DNA of 64,000 nt. Origin: Peromyscus leucopus. Lineage: Eukaryota; Chordata; Mammalia; Rodentia; Cricetidae. Below, piece by piece: positions 44,662-55,715 of the stretch (position 1 is the stretch's first letter; every line of letters begins with the position of its first letter). The stretch is from NCBI RefSeq assembly GCF_004664715.2, contig NC_051065.1:151430826-151494825 (forward strand), given 5' to 3'. The notes below the pieces were generated by a model. That model was not told the origin of the DNA. It did no database searches and saw only the letters and a list, made by a program, of their open reading frames with translations. Made by a program: the position numbers and the translations under genes.

Positions 44662-46772
44662 CTGCTCACAGCAAAGACATGCACACAAAGCAGAGTTAGG
44701 AAACAACCCACAAAATGTCACTCCAGAGATGAAAGGCCCTGCTCACAATGGTGGTAGTGGGGTGCTCAGTGGGGATCATCCCGGATGCTGTGGGTGGGAG
44801 AGGCTGACAGATCTGTTCCTGTTCCACACTCCACGGCCACTACATAGCTCTGGAATCACCCGTGACGCCATGACCTCTGTGTATGCAGTTAGACCCCTGG
44901 TGAGAAGTTAGTTTTCAGGTAACATGCGTTTAGGATTGCTGGCTTTACTCAGCACTAGCTGTCCACTGCCCTGCCCTGAGGTCCTGTCACCAGCGGGAGT
45001 GGCAGCATGTACTTGTCAGATGCACACACAGCTCTCAAGCCTGGCTCTTCAAGGAGACACCTCCTGTGACTAGGAGGAACTGTGATTTGTGGGTTTGCCC
45101 CTCTGGTCCTTCTCTGCTTATCTACAGAGAGCATGCCTTCTGCTTCTCCTGGCTGGCATGGGGAGAGGGACAGGGAGAGGGTAAGGAGGTAGATCATGGG
45201 ATGAAGAGCAAGGTCCGGGTACATGGAGCTTGGAGCACCATGACCCACCTGTCTGCTGAGTCGATCTAATTCCCTTGCCTGTCAGGTCTAAAGCCAAGTA
45301 TTCAAATGACTTTCCCAATTATCCAAGTGACATTCTGAACTGGGTCTGACTGACTCCTACAGCTACCATGTGTCTCTAACTCAGGTAACAAAAGTATCTT
45401 ACTTCTCAGCCTCAAAGCCCTCCACCACTCATGAGAAGGAAGCAGAGAAGCAGCAATTTAGATGTGGCTGTGATTTTGTCGTCACTCCCTTGGCATCTTT
45501 GGGGGCAGAAAATGGCCTAGAGGAAGACAGGCTCTCGTTTCTTTTAGCTTTCCCTATTTGATATCCCAAGGAGAGGTGTTGAGAGCTGATGCTCCTAAGG
45601 CCAGGAGGAGCACGGCGTGGGTTGGCAGAATATACACTTTCCTTATTTGGATCCTGACATTTGTGAGAACTAAAAACAAAGAGAACTGTATACGCAGACA
45701 TTTAGTCTGATTATTAGCCCTGATTTTCTCATTCTAAATCATCAAAGAGAAATGAAAGCAGACATTTAAAATGTGGTCAACACTCTGCCCTGCTGAGAGG
45801 GAGGACAAAGCCCCAGTTGGCCACAGAAAGCACCTGCATCTGGGACTTATTCAAAATGAACACCTTGACTCGGTTCACACTCCCAAACATACACGGTTTG
45901 TGCCCTGGGCCTTTGCTTTAAAGAATGGGAACAATTTCTGAGGAGCTACTGTGTGATAAAACATGTGAAAAAGACCAACAGTGTCATATATATAAAACAA
46001 GTAAGGGTAACTCTCCGATCTTTAACGTCAGCACGGTTTCAGGGACTCGATGCCAGACCCTCAGATGCCACTACAGGCAGACAATCAACAGACCCCAGCT
46101 TCCGACTGTCCCAGTTGCTGATGGGTACAGACAGCTATCTTCCCAGAAAGACACACTATTTCTAGAAATGGCACTGTGTTGCCTTCTCTGGCAGTTTGTG
46201 GGTGGTACACTTGTTTCTGCCTGTCCTCATAATATGGATCACCTAGAAGGCAATAAAAACAGCAGCACCTTTACTGCTGTGTCTGTTTACTTCAGGAACC
46301 CACAGGGTTGCCGGCTGTGGGATGCAGAGTTCGCTTTCTCCACCACTATGTAGGGAAGTGGCTACTAACACGTAGGAAACACCCACAATCACAGATGGAG
46401 CCAACAAGCAAGCAATAACCAACCAAAGGATGAAGGCTGAGAATCAGCCAGATGTTTAAAATGTTAGAGCCAACTGCCATGGGTCTTCATAGTCAAAGAC
46501 TAGGTGTTTTCCACATCTGGGCTGGTCTTCAGGCTTCATGACATGGTAAAGATTTAACTTTACACACCACCTCTAAATGGCAGAGGACACCAGACTGTAA
46601 GCAGAGAGAAGCTTCTCTTTCCAGACAGGAGGCAAGGTGAAAGACAAAGAGACACACTGAGGGGGCTTCGGGTAGCTGTTCTAAATGGAGGCTCACGTGA
46701 CACACGTTCCCTGTAGCAGAGGAAATCCTATTGCGTTACTATAGCATCGTTCTTCTCCCAGGACGTATTTAC
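44662..46772. other. Dcp1b intron 7
   Basis: 2.1 kb without a recognised repeat. The plus-strand 142-aa ORF at 45925-46353 has no known domain. Confidence 0.5.
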
Positions 46773-47624
46773 CTGCATTAGAGGAGCCTGATTCTCCATG
46801 CTGGCTGTCTTGTTGGCCCAGGCTTCCACAGGCTTTTCTGTCCCCGAGCTCTGGGCCGACACGGGGAACCTGGCTGCCAAGGCTGGCCGGGAGGCCACCT
46901 GTAGCTGCTGTTCCTGATGTACTACCTGGAGCTTTCTCAGCAGCTCCTGAGTAGGGAGCACACTGGGGCTGTTCTCCTGGCTGCCAGAGGGGGGCAGCGT
47001 TTGTGCTGGCAGGGCACACTGCTCCTTCCTGAGATCCTGATGTCCTGGTGTGGGGGGAGGAAGGGGGCCACTGAAATACACCAGCTGTGACGGGGCCACA
47101 CTTTGGCACGGAGCCACCTGAGTGGCCACAGCTGGGCTGGCAGGTGCACAGGGCTTATATTTATGTGCTGCCCCCGAGGCACCTCGAAGCTGCTCGAATA
47201 GCTTGTAGTTTCTGCACGTGCTCTGTGCACAGTGTGCAGTCCCTCCGTTCCAGGGGGACCCCAGCTGGACAGGAGCAGGGAGAACTGGCCCTGCAGGACT
47301 GGGGCTGCCACTTTCACAGGGCCACTGCTCAGGGTGCTGTGGCAGCGGGTGCGGCCCTGTGCTCCCCACCATGAGTTTCTGAATGGCTGGGCATAGCTGC
47401 TTCTCCACAGGCAGGGACAGCATTCTGGGCTCTTCATAGGACAGGAAGCATCCAACTCCTTGATGAACTGGAAGCTGCTCTTGCTGGTGGTAGTGGTGGT
47501 GGTGATGGTGGTGGTGGTGGTGGGCAAAGGACCGGGAGGGTTTCAGAATTTCATGACAGGGAACTTTGTCTTGTTTCCCAAATAGAGCTGTCAAAGATAA
47601 GTGTTGGGGCTCAGGGTCCAAGGT
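46773..47624 (-). CDS. Dcp1b: Dcp1b exon 7 (large linker exon with histidine run)
   Basis: This 852-nt, phase-0 exon encodes 284 residues. The acceptor is TTCCCCCAG, ending at 47625; the donor is CAG/GTAAAT. It opens with TLDPEPQHLSLTALFGKQDK, which carries the LTALFG short motif region used by DCP1 proteins to bind decapping partners (family knowledge). Ten consecutive His codons follow at 47522-47493 (CAC and CAT). Further on come LSYEEPR, EKQLCPAIQKLMV, a Pro-rich stretch and QQLQVASRPALAARFPV. The rest looks intrinsically disordered. The ORF in another frame (47527-46937) is a shadow, and its poly-Thr is an artefact of the His repeat. Confidence 0.95.
47493..47522 (-). repeat. His-codon triplet repeat in Dcp1b exon 7
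   Basis: Ten codons (nine CAC and one CAT) coding uninterrupted histidine, followed by Tyr-His-Gln-Gln. Confidence 0.96.
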
Positions 47625-49647
47625 CTGGGGGAAAAAAGATATCCAAAAATAGGTTCACACAGTTTGGTTATGGCAGGGGGGCTGTGAAGCAGAACTCAGT
47701 TAACTGATGAGTTCTTCTATTTACAAAGGATCAGTGACGGGTGAAATTTATCAACTCGAAAAGCCTGAGACCTCTGAAATGTCTAATATCTTCACAGCAT
47801 TCTCCCCTCCCTGCCCCTAAGGCTGTTGTTACATCACAGTATCTGGCCACTTGATAAGACATGCATGTGATCCTTGAGGGGTCTGCAGCTGGCAGATTAG
47901 GGGACAAAATTACACTCTATAGTATAAGATTGCACATACTTCATGGTAACCCATCTCTACAGCCAGGGTCCATCTAGGGTTGCTGAGAACAAACTGTACT
48001 GGAAATAAGCAGGACGTAAGAGCTCCAGGTTCCTGGCAGCTTTTCACAGAATTAGAGAGAGCAAGGCTAGAAAGAAGAGTGTTTTAATCTAATGTGCAAG
48101 GACCAGGTGTATCCAATGCCTGGCCGCTACACCACTCCCGACCCTGAGCTGGTCCTCTTTCCCATTCTAAAGTCTATGTATCTTGGTTTATCTACTCAAA
48201 TGAGAGAAATTCTCAAGAAAACTAATGAAAAGCTAAAATGAGTTAGGAAATATGTCTTTTTTGAAAAATTCAAAACAAGATTTTCATTAGTCAAGTCATT
48301 TTCTGTCTTTGGCTCATGCTCATTTTCAGAACTGATTTAAATTAATTCCTTGCAAAACATCTCTTTACTTAGGAATAACTATGATGAAAGAACAGATATG
48401 TTTCCTTTACAATCAACAATGGGCCCTGCTGATCAGCAAAGTTTGTCTCCGCTGTACTGCTGTGGACAGCACACAGCACACACACCGCCCCAGGCCTGTG
48501 GGCCTTCCCCTACTCCCTGGCCCAGAGCTAATCCAGAACAGGCACTCTGCCGCACGGCCAGAGCCTGGCATTGCTCAGGGTACACAGTGATGCTGAGAAA
48601 TGTCACGTTTTATTGTACTGCTATGGTGGCTGCTCCTCCAGCGGCCTGAGGAGGCACCTCTCTCAGAAGGTTTATGCTTCTGTCTCCCCTGACACTTGTT
48701 CTTTGAACAATGTAGGATCTTCTAAGCAGTCTTGGCTCATGAGCCACAAGCACAGCGTGTGGTCAACTGGACAATCCCTGAGGAAGAGCACCCATGCTAC
48801 ATAGTTCAGATGCACAGTGCAACAAAACCCGGCCTTTCTCCACGACCTTAGGTGTCCTTCAGCAGGGCCAGGCCCTCCCCTGCAGTGCATGGGTAAAGCT
48901 CTTTGAGAATCCCACAGGTCATAGATGAAAGCAGAGGATTTCCCTGCTTTGTGTAGTGACTCCAGGTTATAATCTCATATTGGGAGATCTGGGTCTAGGA
49001 GCCTCAGATGAGAGAGAACATGTAACATTTGTCTTTCTGGGTTTGGGTTACCTCACTCAATATTATCTTTTCTAGTTTTACACATTTATCTAAAAATTTC
49101 ATAATTTTAGTTTTCTTTACAGCTGAACAGTATTTCATAGCGTATATGTACCATATTTTCATTATCCATCCATCAGTTGAAGGACATTTAGGATGTTTCC
49201 ATTTCCTAGCTATTGTGAATAAAGGACCATGACACCCAACAGAAGGTATGCTGACATGGAAGGGGAGATCTCATGGGGCCTCCCTCCTAGACAAAGAACT
49301 ACAGGCAACTAAGGAATGCTGAGAGCAGGAGAAACAGTATCCCCTAGGAAAGAGCACACTAACTGGTTATCCAATGCCAAACAGTGAGCCCCGAAAACAT
49401 GTACATACGAGTAACACCATACGCATATACGTAACAAATAACCTGGACTGAACAGGTTGTATTTCTATATTTAGGAACATATAATACTTAGGAATTAAAA
49501 AAATAGTGGCCATGAATTTGAGAGAAGGCAAAGGGTGTTTACAAGGGAGGGTTGGAGGGAAGAGAGGGAGAAAGCGATGGAATTATATTTTAATTCCAAA
49601 AGATGAAAACTGTTTTGAACAAAACAAAGAAAGCAGTCGACTCGTAC
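47625..49647. other. Dcp1b intron 6
   Basis: Largely unrecognised except for the L1 3' fragment at 48930-49240. The 99-aa plus ORF at 48350-48649 shows no known domain. Confidence 0.5.
48930..49240 (+). mobile_element. L1 3'-end fragment, likely minus orientation
   Basis: 'ttcatagcgtatatgtacca', 'attatccatccatcagttga' and 'ctagctattgtgaataaagg' are the reverse complement of the L1 ORF2 3' landmarks, so the element itself reads on the minus strand. Confidence 0.75.
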
Positions 49648-49776
49648 CTTGTTGGGAAGGGGTTCCTGTAGCCTCTGGCTGCCACTGGGTCTCACGGGGA
49701 CAGGTTTGATAAGCTTAGGGTTGTCACAGATGGCAGAAGAACTGGTTATCTGTTTGGGCTCAGAGCAGGTCTTACA
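49648..49776 (-). CDS. Dcp1b: Dcp1b exon 6
   Basis: This 129-nt, phase-0 exon encodes CKTCSEPKQITSSSAICDNP and continues KLIKPVPVRPSGSQRLQEPLPNK. The acceptor is TCCATTCCAG and the donor AAG/GTACGA. CKTCSEPKxITSSSAIxDNPxLIKP is diagnostic of DCP1B. The segment belongs to the low-complexity linker and has no catalytic residues. Confidence 0.94.
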
Positions 49777-51097
49777 CTGGAATGGAAAAAAACCAAACAC
49801 TTCACTTTTTGAAGGAAATAAAAGCAGCTCTAGTGTGTCTACAGCCTTTCTTACTTATCTAATTGGTAGATGGCTAGTCTTTAAATAAGTTTTCATGCAT
49901 GAAGGATAATCTCTTCTACTTTTCTGATGGGAACTACATATAGGTAGAATCAACTACAATTTTTTTGGTGTGTGTAATTCAGTGTCCTAAAATATTACCA
50001 CCTACATCAGTTAGCCCTGAGGACCCACATGCTTGTGGATAGTTGGAAGGCTATGTGTTTGCTTAAGAAGAAATAGTTTCAAAACAACCAGTCTAATAGG
50101 TTTTGATAGTGAGCAATCACAGAAATAATATAGAGTAGAATACAGGGAGCTGCTAAAAATACTTAACCCAAGCATCTAAACCTGTTTGGTCCACAAACTA
50201 AAAAGTAATACTGTCTCAAACCACTGATTTAAAAATTGCTAACACCACCTTTATTTAATAGATGACTTCTCGCATAAACAGGATAATTTAAATGAAGTGT
50301 TCTGAGCCACTCACTACAGATTAGAATTTCATAAACAGATGAGACAGGCCTCATCATTTCAAATCCTGACTCATTATCACCTGTTAACGGAACCAACCAT
50401 GCCACCGCTAACAGTAGGACTCATGACAAAAACGCCTGGCGATAACGCTGTGCTTCATTTTGTTAAAACAGCAAATAAAACAATACACAGGGCCTTCTCT
50501 TTGTAGCATTTGCTTCAGCTGTCCAGTCAATGCCTCATGCCTGAAACAGTCGTCACATCTGACAAAGCATGAATGACAGGCACCATGTCATCTCGGGAGC
50601 CCACAGTTCTCAGGGGTTTTCTAGCTATTGGGACACAGTCTCTTATTCTAGGACACAGGCCTGGGCTTGGGTGCCACTGTGTGCACCTGTCTGTCAAATC
50701 AACCACACAAAAGCCTAACTACATTTTCCAAGAGTCCTGTCAATTCTTTGGCCATTAGGCATTAGTACTGAATAGAGTGTGGAATTGCTTTTAAGTCATA
50801 AAGTGTTATTTTTACATTCTTCTCAAGTGAGTGACAGTGAGTGGTGGTGTCGCTGCATGGGTCAACTGCTGTCTTCCTAAGAGCAGGGCAAGCAAGGCAG
50901 GGCAAGGCCACACAAGACCCTGACTTAGAAAGCGCTGGCCAGAGGAGTCGCTAGCCCCTCTTACCACTTACAAAGAGGTGTGTTAATTCTACAGAATGAC
51001 TCTTTACTTTAAACAAAGAAAACAGACTTCCCCCACCTTTCCTATGCACTGAGGTAGCTTTGCCTGCCATTACACATTACTGCTTAGATCTTTTCTC
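49777..51097. other. Dcp1b intron 5, left part
   Basis: AT-rich sequence with no clear repeat or exon. Confidence 0.45.
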
Positions 51098-51155
51098 CCT
51101 TTTCTTTTTGAGACAGGGCCTTGCTATAGAGCCCAGTCTGGACTCACAATGACAA
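51098..51155 (-). mobile_element. B1 SINE fragment, minus orientation
   Basis: 'gagacagggccttgctatag' then 'agcccagtctggactcacaa' is an inverted partial B1. Confidence 0.65.
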
Positions 51156-51242
51156 CCCTAATCACAGGGAAATGCTAATCAAAGTTACAATGAGACCTCA
51201 CATCATTCCAGGTAGAATACGTAAGCTCAAAAAGGCAAAAGA

Positions 51243-51425
51243 GGGGCTGGAGAGTTGGCTCAGAGGTTAAAAGCACTTGTTGCTTTCCCAGAGGACACAG
51301 GTTGGTTCCCAGCACTCTCAACCATCCATAACACTAGTTCCAGAAGATCTGATGCCCTCTCTGACTTCTATGGGCACCAGGCACACACATGGTGCATACA
51401 CATAAAATAAAAATACTTTTAAAAA
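51243..51425 (+). mobile_element. B2-type SINE
   Basis: 'ggggctggagagttggctca' head, 'ggttcccagcactctcaacc' body and 'cataaaataaaaatac' tail. Confidence 0.93.
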
Positions 51426-51718
51426 AGTCAAAAGATAGTAAAGTGTTGATGTGGCTATGGAGCAAAGGGAATCCTGGTGCAGTATTGCTGGCAATCTGTA
51501 GAAACAGTACCAAAGTTCCTAAGGGAAAAAAACAAACAAACAAACAAACAAACCATATCTACCAGAAGACCTACCAATCCAACTACTGAGCACATAACTA
51601 GAGAGTATGAAGCCATATGTCCAAGAGACATTTGTACTTCCATGTTCACTGCAGGACCGTTTATTAACAGCAAAAACATAGATCAATTAAATGTGTGTCA
51701 ACAGATCAATGGATAAAT

Positions 51719-51723
51719 CACAC

Positions 51724-51773
<50 letters not shown>
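51719..51773. repeat. (CA)n microsatellite
   Basis: About 26 CA units. Confidence 0.98.
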
Positions 51774-51777
<4 letters not shown>

Positions 51778-52110
51778 AAAAAAGTAGCCTTGCCGTTTGT
51801 GATCACAAGGATAAAAGCCAAGGAAAATGTGTTTAGTGAAGTCAAAACATCACAGAATGGCAAATCCCACATAATGTCACTTACATGTGGATCTAGAAAA
51901 GAAGAACTCACAAGGGCAGAGAGAATGGTGGCTATCAGAGGCTTGGGGTACAGGCTATTGTGAGCATGTTCATAAGACATCAGACAGGAGAAATCCAAAG
52001 GATCCACCACACATCACAGTGACTACAGCTAAAAACTGCATATATGAAAGGCACTCAGAGTAGATTTTAATGTTCTCACCACAAAAATGCTATGTATGTA
52101 ATACATACAT

Positions 52111-52790
52111 TAATTAGCTTGATTTAGCCATTCCACAATGTATATAGGTATCAAAACATCATGTTGTATGCCTTAATTTATATAAATTTTACTTTTCAAT
52201 TAAATTAAAAAATTAATTTAAAAATCAGACGGAATTCCCCACCAGATTCCAGAGACAGAAGGGATCTCAGAAGTTTTCATTTAATCCTTATCAAGAGACA
52301 TGAAATTCTTTCATACCAACTCCACTATGTCTTTTTAAACATGTCCAAAAATGGAGATACACTTCACAAGAATTCTGAGGGGAAAATCCTTGTTCTTTAT
52401 TACTGTTTCCATTTTCCACTTCACCATACCAGACCCATTTTACTGATGCTCTGTACCTTGTCTGTGTATGTTAAAACGCCTACATGCATACATGAGAGGC
52501 AAGAGTCGACAGGAGACGGCCTCTCTAATGTGACGGACACTAACATTTACATCAGCTGGGGGGGGGGTTAGGCACAACTCATGTGACAGGAAGGACTTGA
52601 AAGGGACCTTGAAAGTCTGACCTTGTCTGGGTGGGTGAGGAAGGGGAGGAAAGGCAGGAAGGCACCTTCAGGAAGCAGAAATCAGTTTCAAATGCTTATG
52701 GAATACCAAGAAGACCATGTAATGGAAAGCTGGAAGAGTCCAAGAGTTCACATGGCAAGATTATAGACAGAATACTACTAGTGTGAGCCT
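52111..52790. other. Dcp1b intron 5, middle part
   Basis: No recognisable exon or repeat. It includes a G run at 52558-52567. Confidence 0.4.
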
Positions 52791-52794
52791 ATGA

Positions 52795-52962
52795 GATGGT
52801 TAGTGAGGAAAAGGGGCCTGGGACTTGAGTTTAATTCCTGGATCTCCAATGACCTGAGTTTGTTCCTAGAACCCACAACCTACATGACAGAAAGAGGGAG
52901 CTGACTTCTGAAAGCTTTCCTCTGACCTCCACATGTGAACTGTGGCTTGTTTGTGACTTCAT

Positions 52963-53014
<52 letters not shown>
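52795..53014 (+). mobile_element. B4/B2-type SINE with (CA)n tail
   Basis: 'cttgagtttaattcctggat', 'gtttgttcctagaacccaca' and 'tttcctctgacctccacatg' lead into (CA)n at 52967-53014. Confidence 0.75.
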
Positions 53015-53015
<1 letters not shown>

Positions 53016-53280
53016 AAATATCAGTGTCAGAGGCAGGAACTGGTGTCTGAGCACTTTCAAAGGAAAGGCCACTACTAGTTTGGTTTTGGTTGAATTTCGT
53101 CCACGCTGTCTCTCTCACTCATCACCATGATCCACATGATTCATGATTATATGTCCTGCACTCAGTCCACACTGCTGCTGTGTTCTGGTTGGTGCTCTCG
53201 TAAGCTGGCGGCAGTGGCCACTGAGTAGGATCCCATTTGCCCACAATCAGGAACTTCGTCAAAGAGGTCTGACACTTTTT

Positions 53281-53432
53281 TTGTTTGTTTGTTTTTTGAG
53301 ACAGGGTTTCTCCGTGTAGTTTTGGTACCTCTCCTGGATCTTGCTCTGTAGACCAGGCTGGCCTTGAACTCACAGAGATCTGCCTGGCTCTGCCTCCCGA
53401 GTGCTGGGATTAAAGGCGTGAGCCACTGGCAC
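53281..53432 (-). mobile_element. B1 SINE, minus orientation, with target duplication
   Basis: 'gtgtagttttggtacctctc', 'accaggctggccttgaactc' and 'gtgctgggattaaaggcgtg'. Flanked by TCTGACACTTTTT at 53268-53280 and 53433-53445. Confidence 0.97.
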
Positions 53433-53445
53433 TCTGACACTTTTT

Positions 53446-54030
53446 AGGAGGAAATGACCCTGGGCAGCGAGGGTGCTAACTGCTACTGGCAGTCGATCAT
53501 TTCTGAGTCTTTGCAGGGAGCCAGGAGCTTTCAGTTTTGTTTCCATAGTTAAGAAACAAAACATGAACTAATTTTGATGTCTCCACTTAAGATGCCAACT
53601 TTAACTTAGTTTGATTTTCTTCTCTTACATCAAGGATTGGTTCTAGACACACTAATGTAATTTCTCATTTATTGTATCTGTAACAGCTGAAAAATTATAA
53701 GGTCAATATTCCTACTAATAAGACCACTGAACTAAGCTTCAAATTTGTTGTTCTTTTCACCCTTGAAGTATAACCTGCAAAGACTGTTCAGATCAAACAT
53801 TGTGGCTGAAGTCATGATTTTCCTAATGATGCTACAATGTAATATTCAGTTACATTTTCTTATATTTTTTTTACTCATTTTCCAAATTCTAAGATTATTT
53901 TTTTCTTAATTTTATTTTATTTTGCCCATTTCTCTAGAGTGTTAATCTTTTATATTTCAATTTTTAGGGGACTTAACCCACTTCCTAGTTTTTAGGTGTG
54001 AATATTTCTTTTCAGTTGTTACATTTCATT
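53446..54030. other. AT-rich intron sequence
   Basis: T-rich, no repeat family recognised with confidence. Confidence 0.35.
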
Positions 54031-54059
54031 TTGTTTTTTTTTTTGGTTTTGTTTTTGTT

Positions 54060-54202
54060 TTTGGAGACATGGTTTCTTTGTGTAACAGCTCTGGCTGTTC
54101 TGGAACTCTCTCTGTAGATCAGGCTGTCCTTGAACTCACAAAGATCTGCCTGCCTCTGCCTCCAAGTGCTGGGATTAAAGGTGTGAGCCACTACTGTCCA
54201 GG
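54060..54202 (-). mobile_element. B1 SINE, minus orientation
   Basis: 'tctggctgttctggaactct', 'tccttgaactcacaaagatc' and 'aagtgctgggattaaaggtg'. Confidence 0.95.
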
Positions 54203-54427
54203 TTTTTGTTTTGTTTTGTTGTTGTTCTTTTTCATTTTTTTAAAGTTTGCAAAATGTTAATTTTTTATATAGTTGAAATTAACTGGTTTTGAGTTTTAAG
54301 GCACAGTTAAGAAGGATTCTTTTTTCCTAGATTGCAAAGAGATCCAAGTAAGTTTTCCTCTGGAACTTGAATTTTCTAACATTTGAGATTCATCTTGGGC
54401 TGGTTTGAGGCACAGTTTGAATTCTGT

Positions 54428-54560
54428 ACGCCTTTAATCCCAGCACTCAGGAGGCAGAGGCAGGCGGATCTCTGTGAGTTCGAGGACAGCCTGGTCTATA
54501 GACCGAGTTCCAGGAAAGGCATCAAAACTACACAGAGAAACCCTGTCTTGAAAAACAAAC
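54428..54560 (+). mobile_element. B1 SINE
   Basis: 'cgcctttaatcccagcactc', 'aggcggatctctgtgagttc' and 'actacacagagaaaccctgt'. It is about 225 bp from the inverted copy at 54060, so the two could pair as an intronic hairpin. Confidence 0.96.
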
Positions 54561-55039
54561 AAACACCACCACAAAGAATCCATTCACAAAACTGACCTGA
54601 AACAGTTATTTATCATATCATAAAATGGATCTATAATTGCATCTAATTCTGGCTTCAGCTATCCTGTTGGCCTATCTGGCTCCTGTGTCTGAATACCAAC
54701 AATCTACAGTACCCTACACATTCATAACCAATTTTTAGCATCAAGCAGAGCCTGTTTCATGGCCCCTACTCTACCTCCAGTCAATACTGCTGGTTTTTAC
54801 AGCCCCTCCCCCCTCCTCACTACGCTGGGGAGTTGTCTATTTCCCCTACAGTCAGCTTGTCTGTTCCAGGAGAAAGAGAAGAAAAGAAAACAGCAGTATT
54901 TCTTTAGAAATCACCTCAGACTTAGAGGCTGAAGGAGAATGATAACTTTACATCCAGTCTTCTTACTCCTTCGCTAAGAACAGGGCACACACTTGTGTCT
55001 CTTCAAGTCTACTTTTATGCTTTTTATTTTGATTTACAA

Positions 55040-55225
55040 TTTTTAATTATCTTTTATTTATTCACTGGGGAGGGTACCGCAGCACATGTGTGGAGGTCAA
55101 AAGAGGACAACTTGTGGAAGTCGGCTCTCTCCTTCCACCGTGTGGGTCCCAAGGACCAAGCTCAGGTCAGGAGGCTTGGTGGCAGGTGCCCTTACCCACT
55201 GAGCCCTGCTGCTGGGGCCCATGCT
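55040..55225 (-). mobile_element. B3/B2-type SINE, minus orientation
   Basis: 'aggtcaaaagaggacaactt', 'ctctctccttccaccgtgtg' and 'cccttacccactgagccctg' identify it. Confidence 0.85.
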
Positions 55226-55579
55226 TTGAGTTTTTGAGACAAGCCTCACAGTCCAGGCTGGTCTGAAACTTACCATCCATCCCCTGCTTCAGATTCCAAA
55301 TCCTGGGATCCCAAGGCCTGCCCACCAATGAAGACATGATTGATTTATCTACATGTTACCACTGTAAAGGTAGTAAGTCCTCTAACCGAATATGATTTGT
55401 TTGTAGGAAGGCTATTGATTTCTTAGGCTATCTTTTTAAGTCACTGCACAAAACGGTCTACAGTCACTAAAAGCAAAGAGATCTTGATTCCCCCATTGGC
55501 TTTCAAAGAGCCTTAAGTCTTTTCTCAGTGACAATCTTGTCACTGTGGTTAAGTGCGATCATAGGAAGAACAGACTCAC

Positions 55580-55715
55580 CTTGGTGTACTCATCTTTGGC
55601 CTTGGTGAGCATCTGTAAGATATCTACTTCTCTGCCCTCTCCTGAACTCAGGGTCACTGGGGAGGATCCTGCTCCAGCTCCATGACAGGCTTTCAACTGC
55701 TCACACTGAGTGAGG
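55580..55715 (-). CDS. Dcp1b: Dcp1b exon 5
   Basis: This 136-nt exon completes Asn and then encodes LTQCEQLKACHGAGAGSSPV followed by TLSSGEGREVDILQMLTKAKDEYTK. The acceptor is TTTCTAG and the donor AAG/GTGAGT. GEGxEVDILxML and KAKDEYTK match DCP1B closely. The segment is the linker just after the EVH1 domain. The Cys in TQCEQ replaces a Tyr in the human sequence as I recall it. Confidence 0.93.

Larger units (their letters stand above)
51156..52110 (+). mobile_element. L1 ORF2 3'-end, interrupted by B2 and CA repeat
   Basis: 'agggaaatgctaatcaaagt', 'tgatgtggctatggagcaaa', 'ccaatccaactactgagcac' and 'tcacttacatgtggatctag' follow the order of an old L1 3' end. The B2 at 51243-51425 and a (CA)n at 51719-51773 interrupt it. 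Confidence 0.82.

Noticed and set aside
46937..47527. 196-aa minus ORF with poly-Thr in the Dcp1b exon 7 region
   Set aside because: Alternative frame of the exon; its Thr run is the His repeat shifted by one base.
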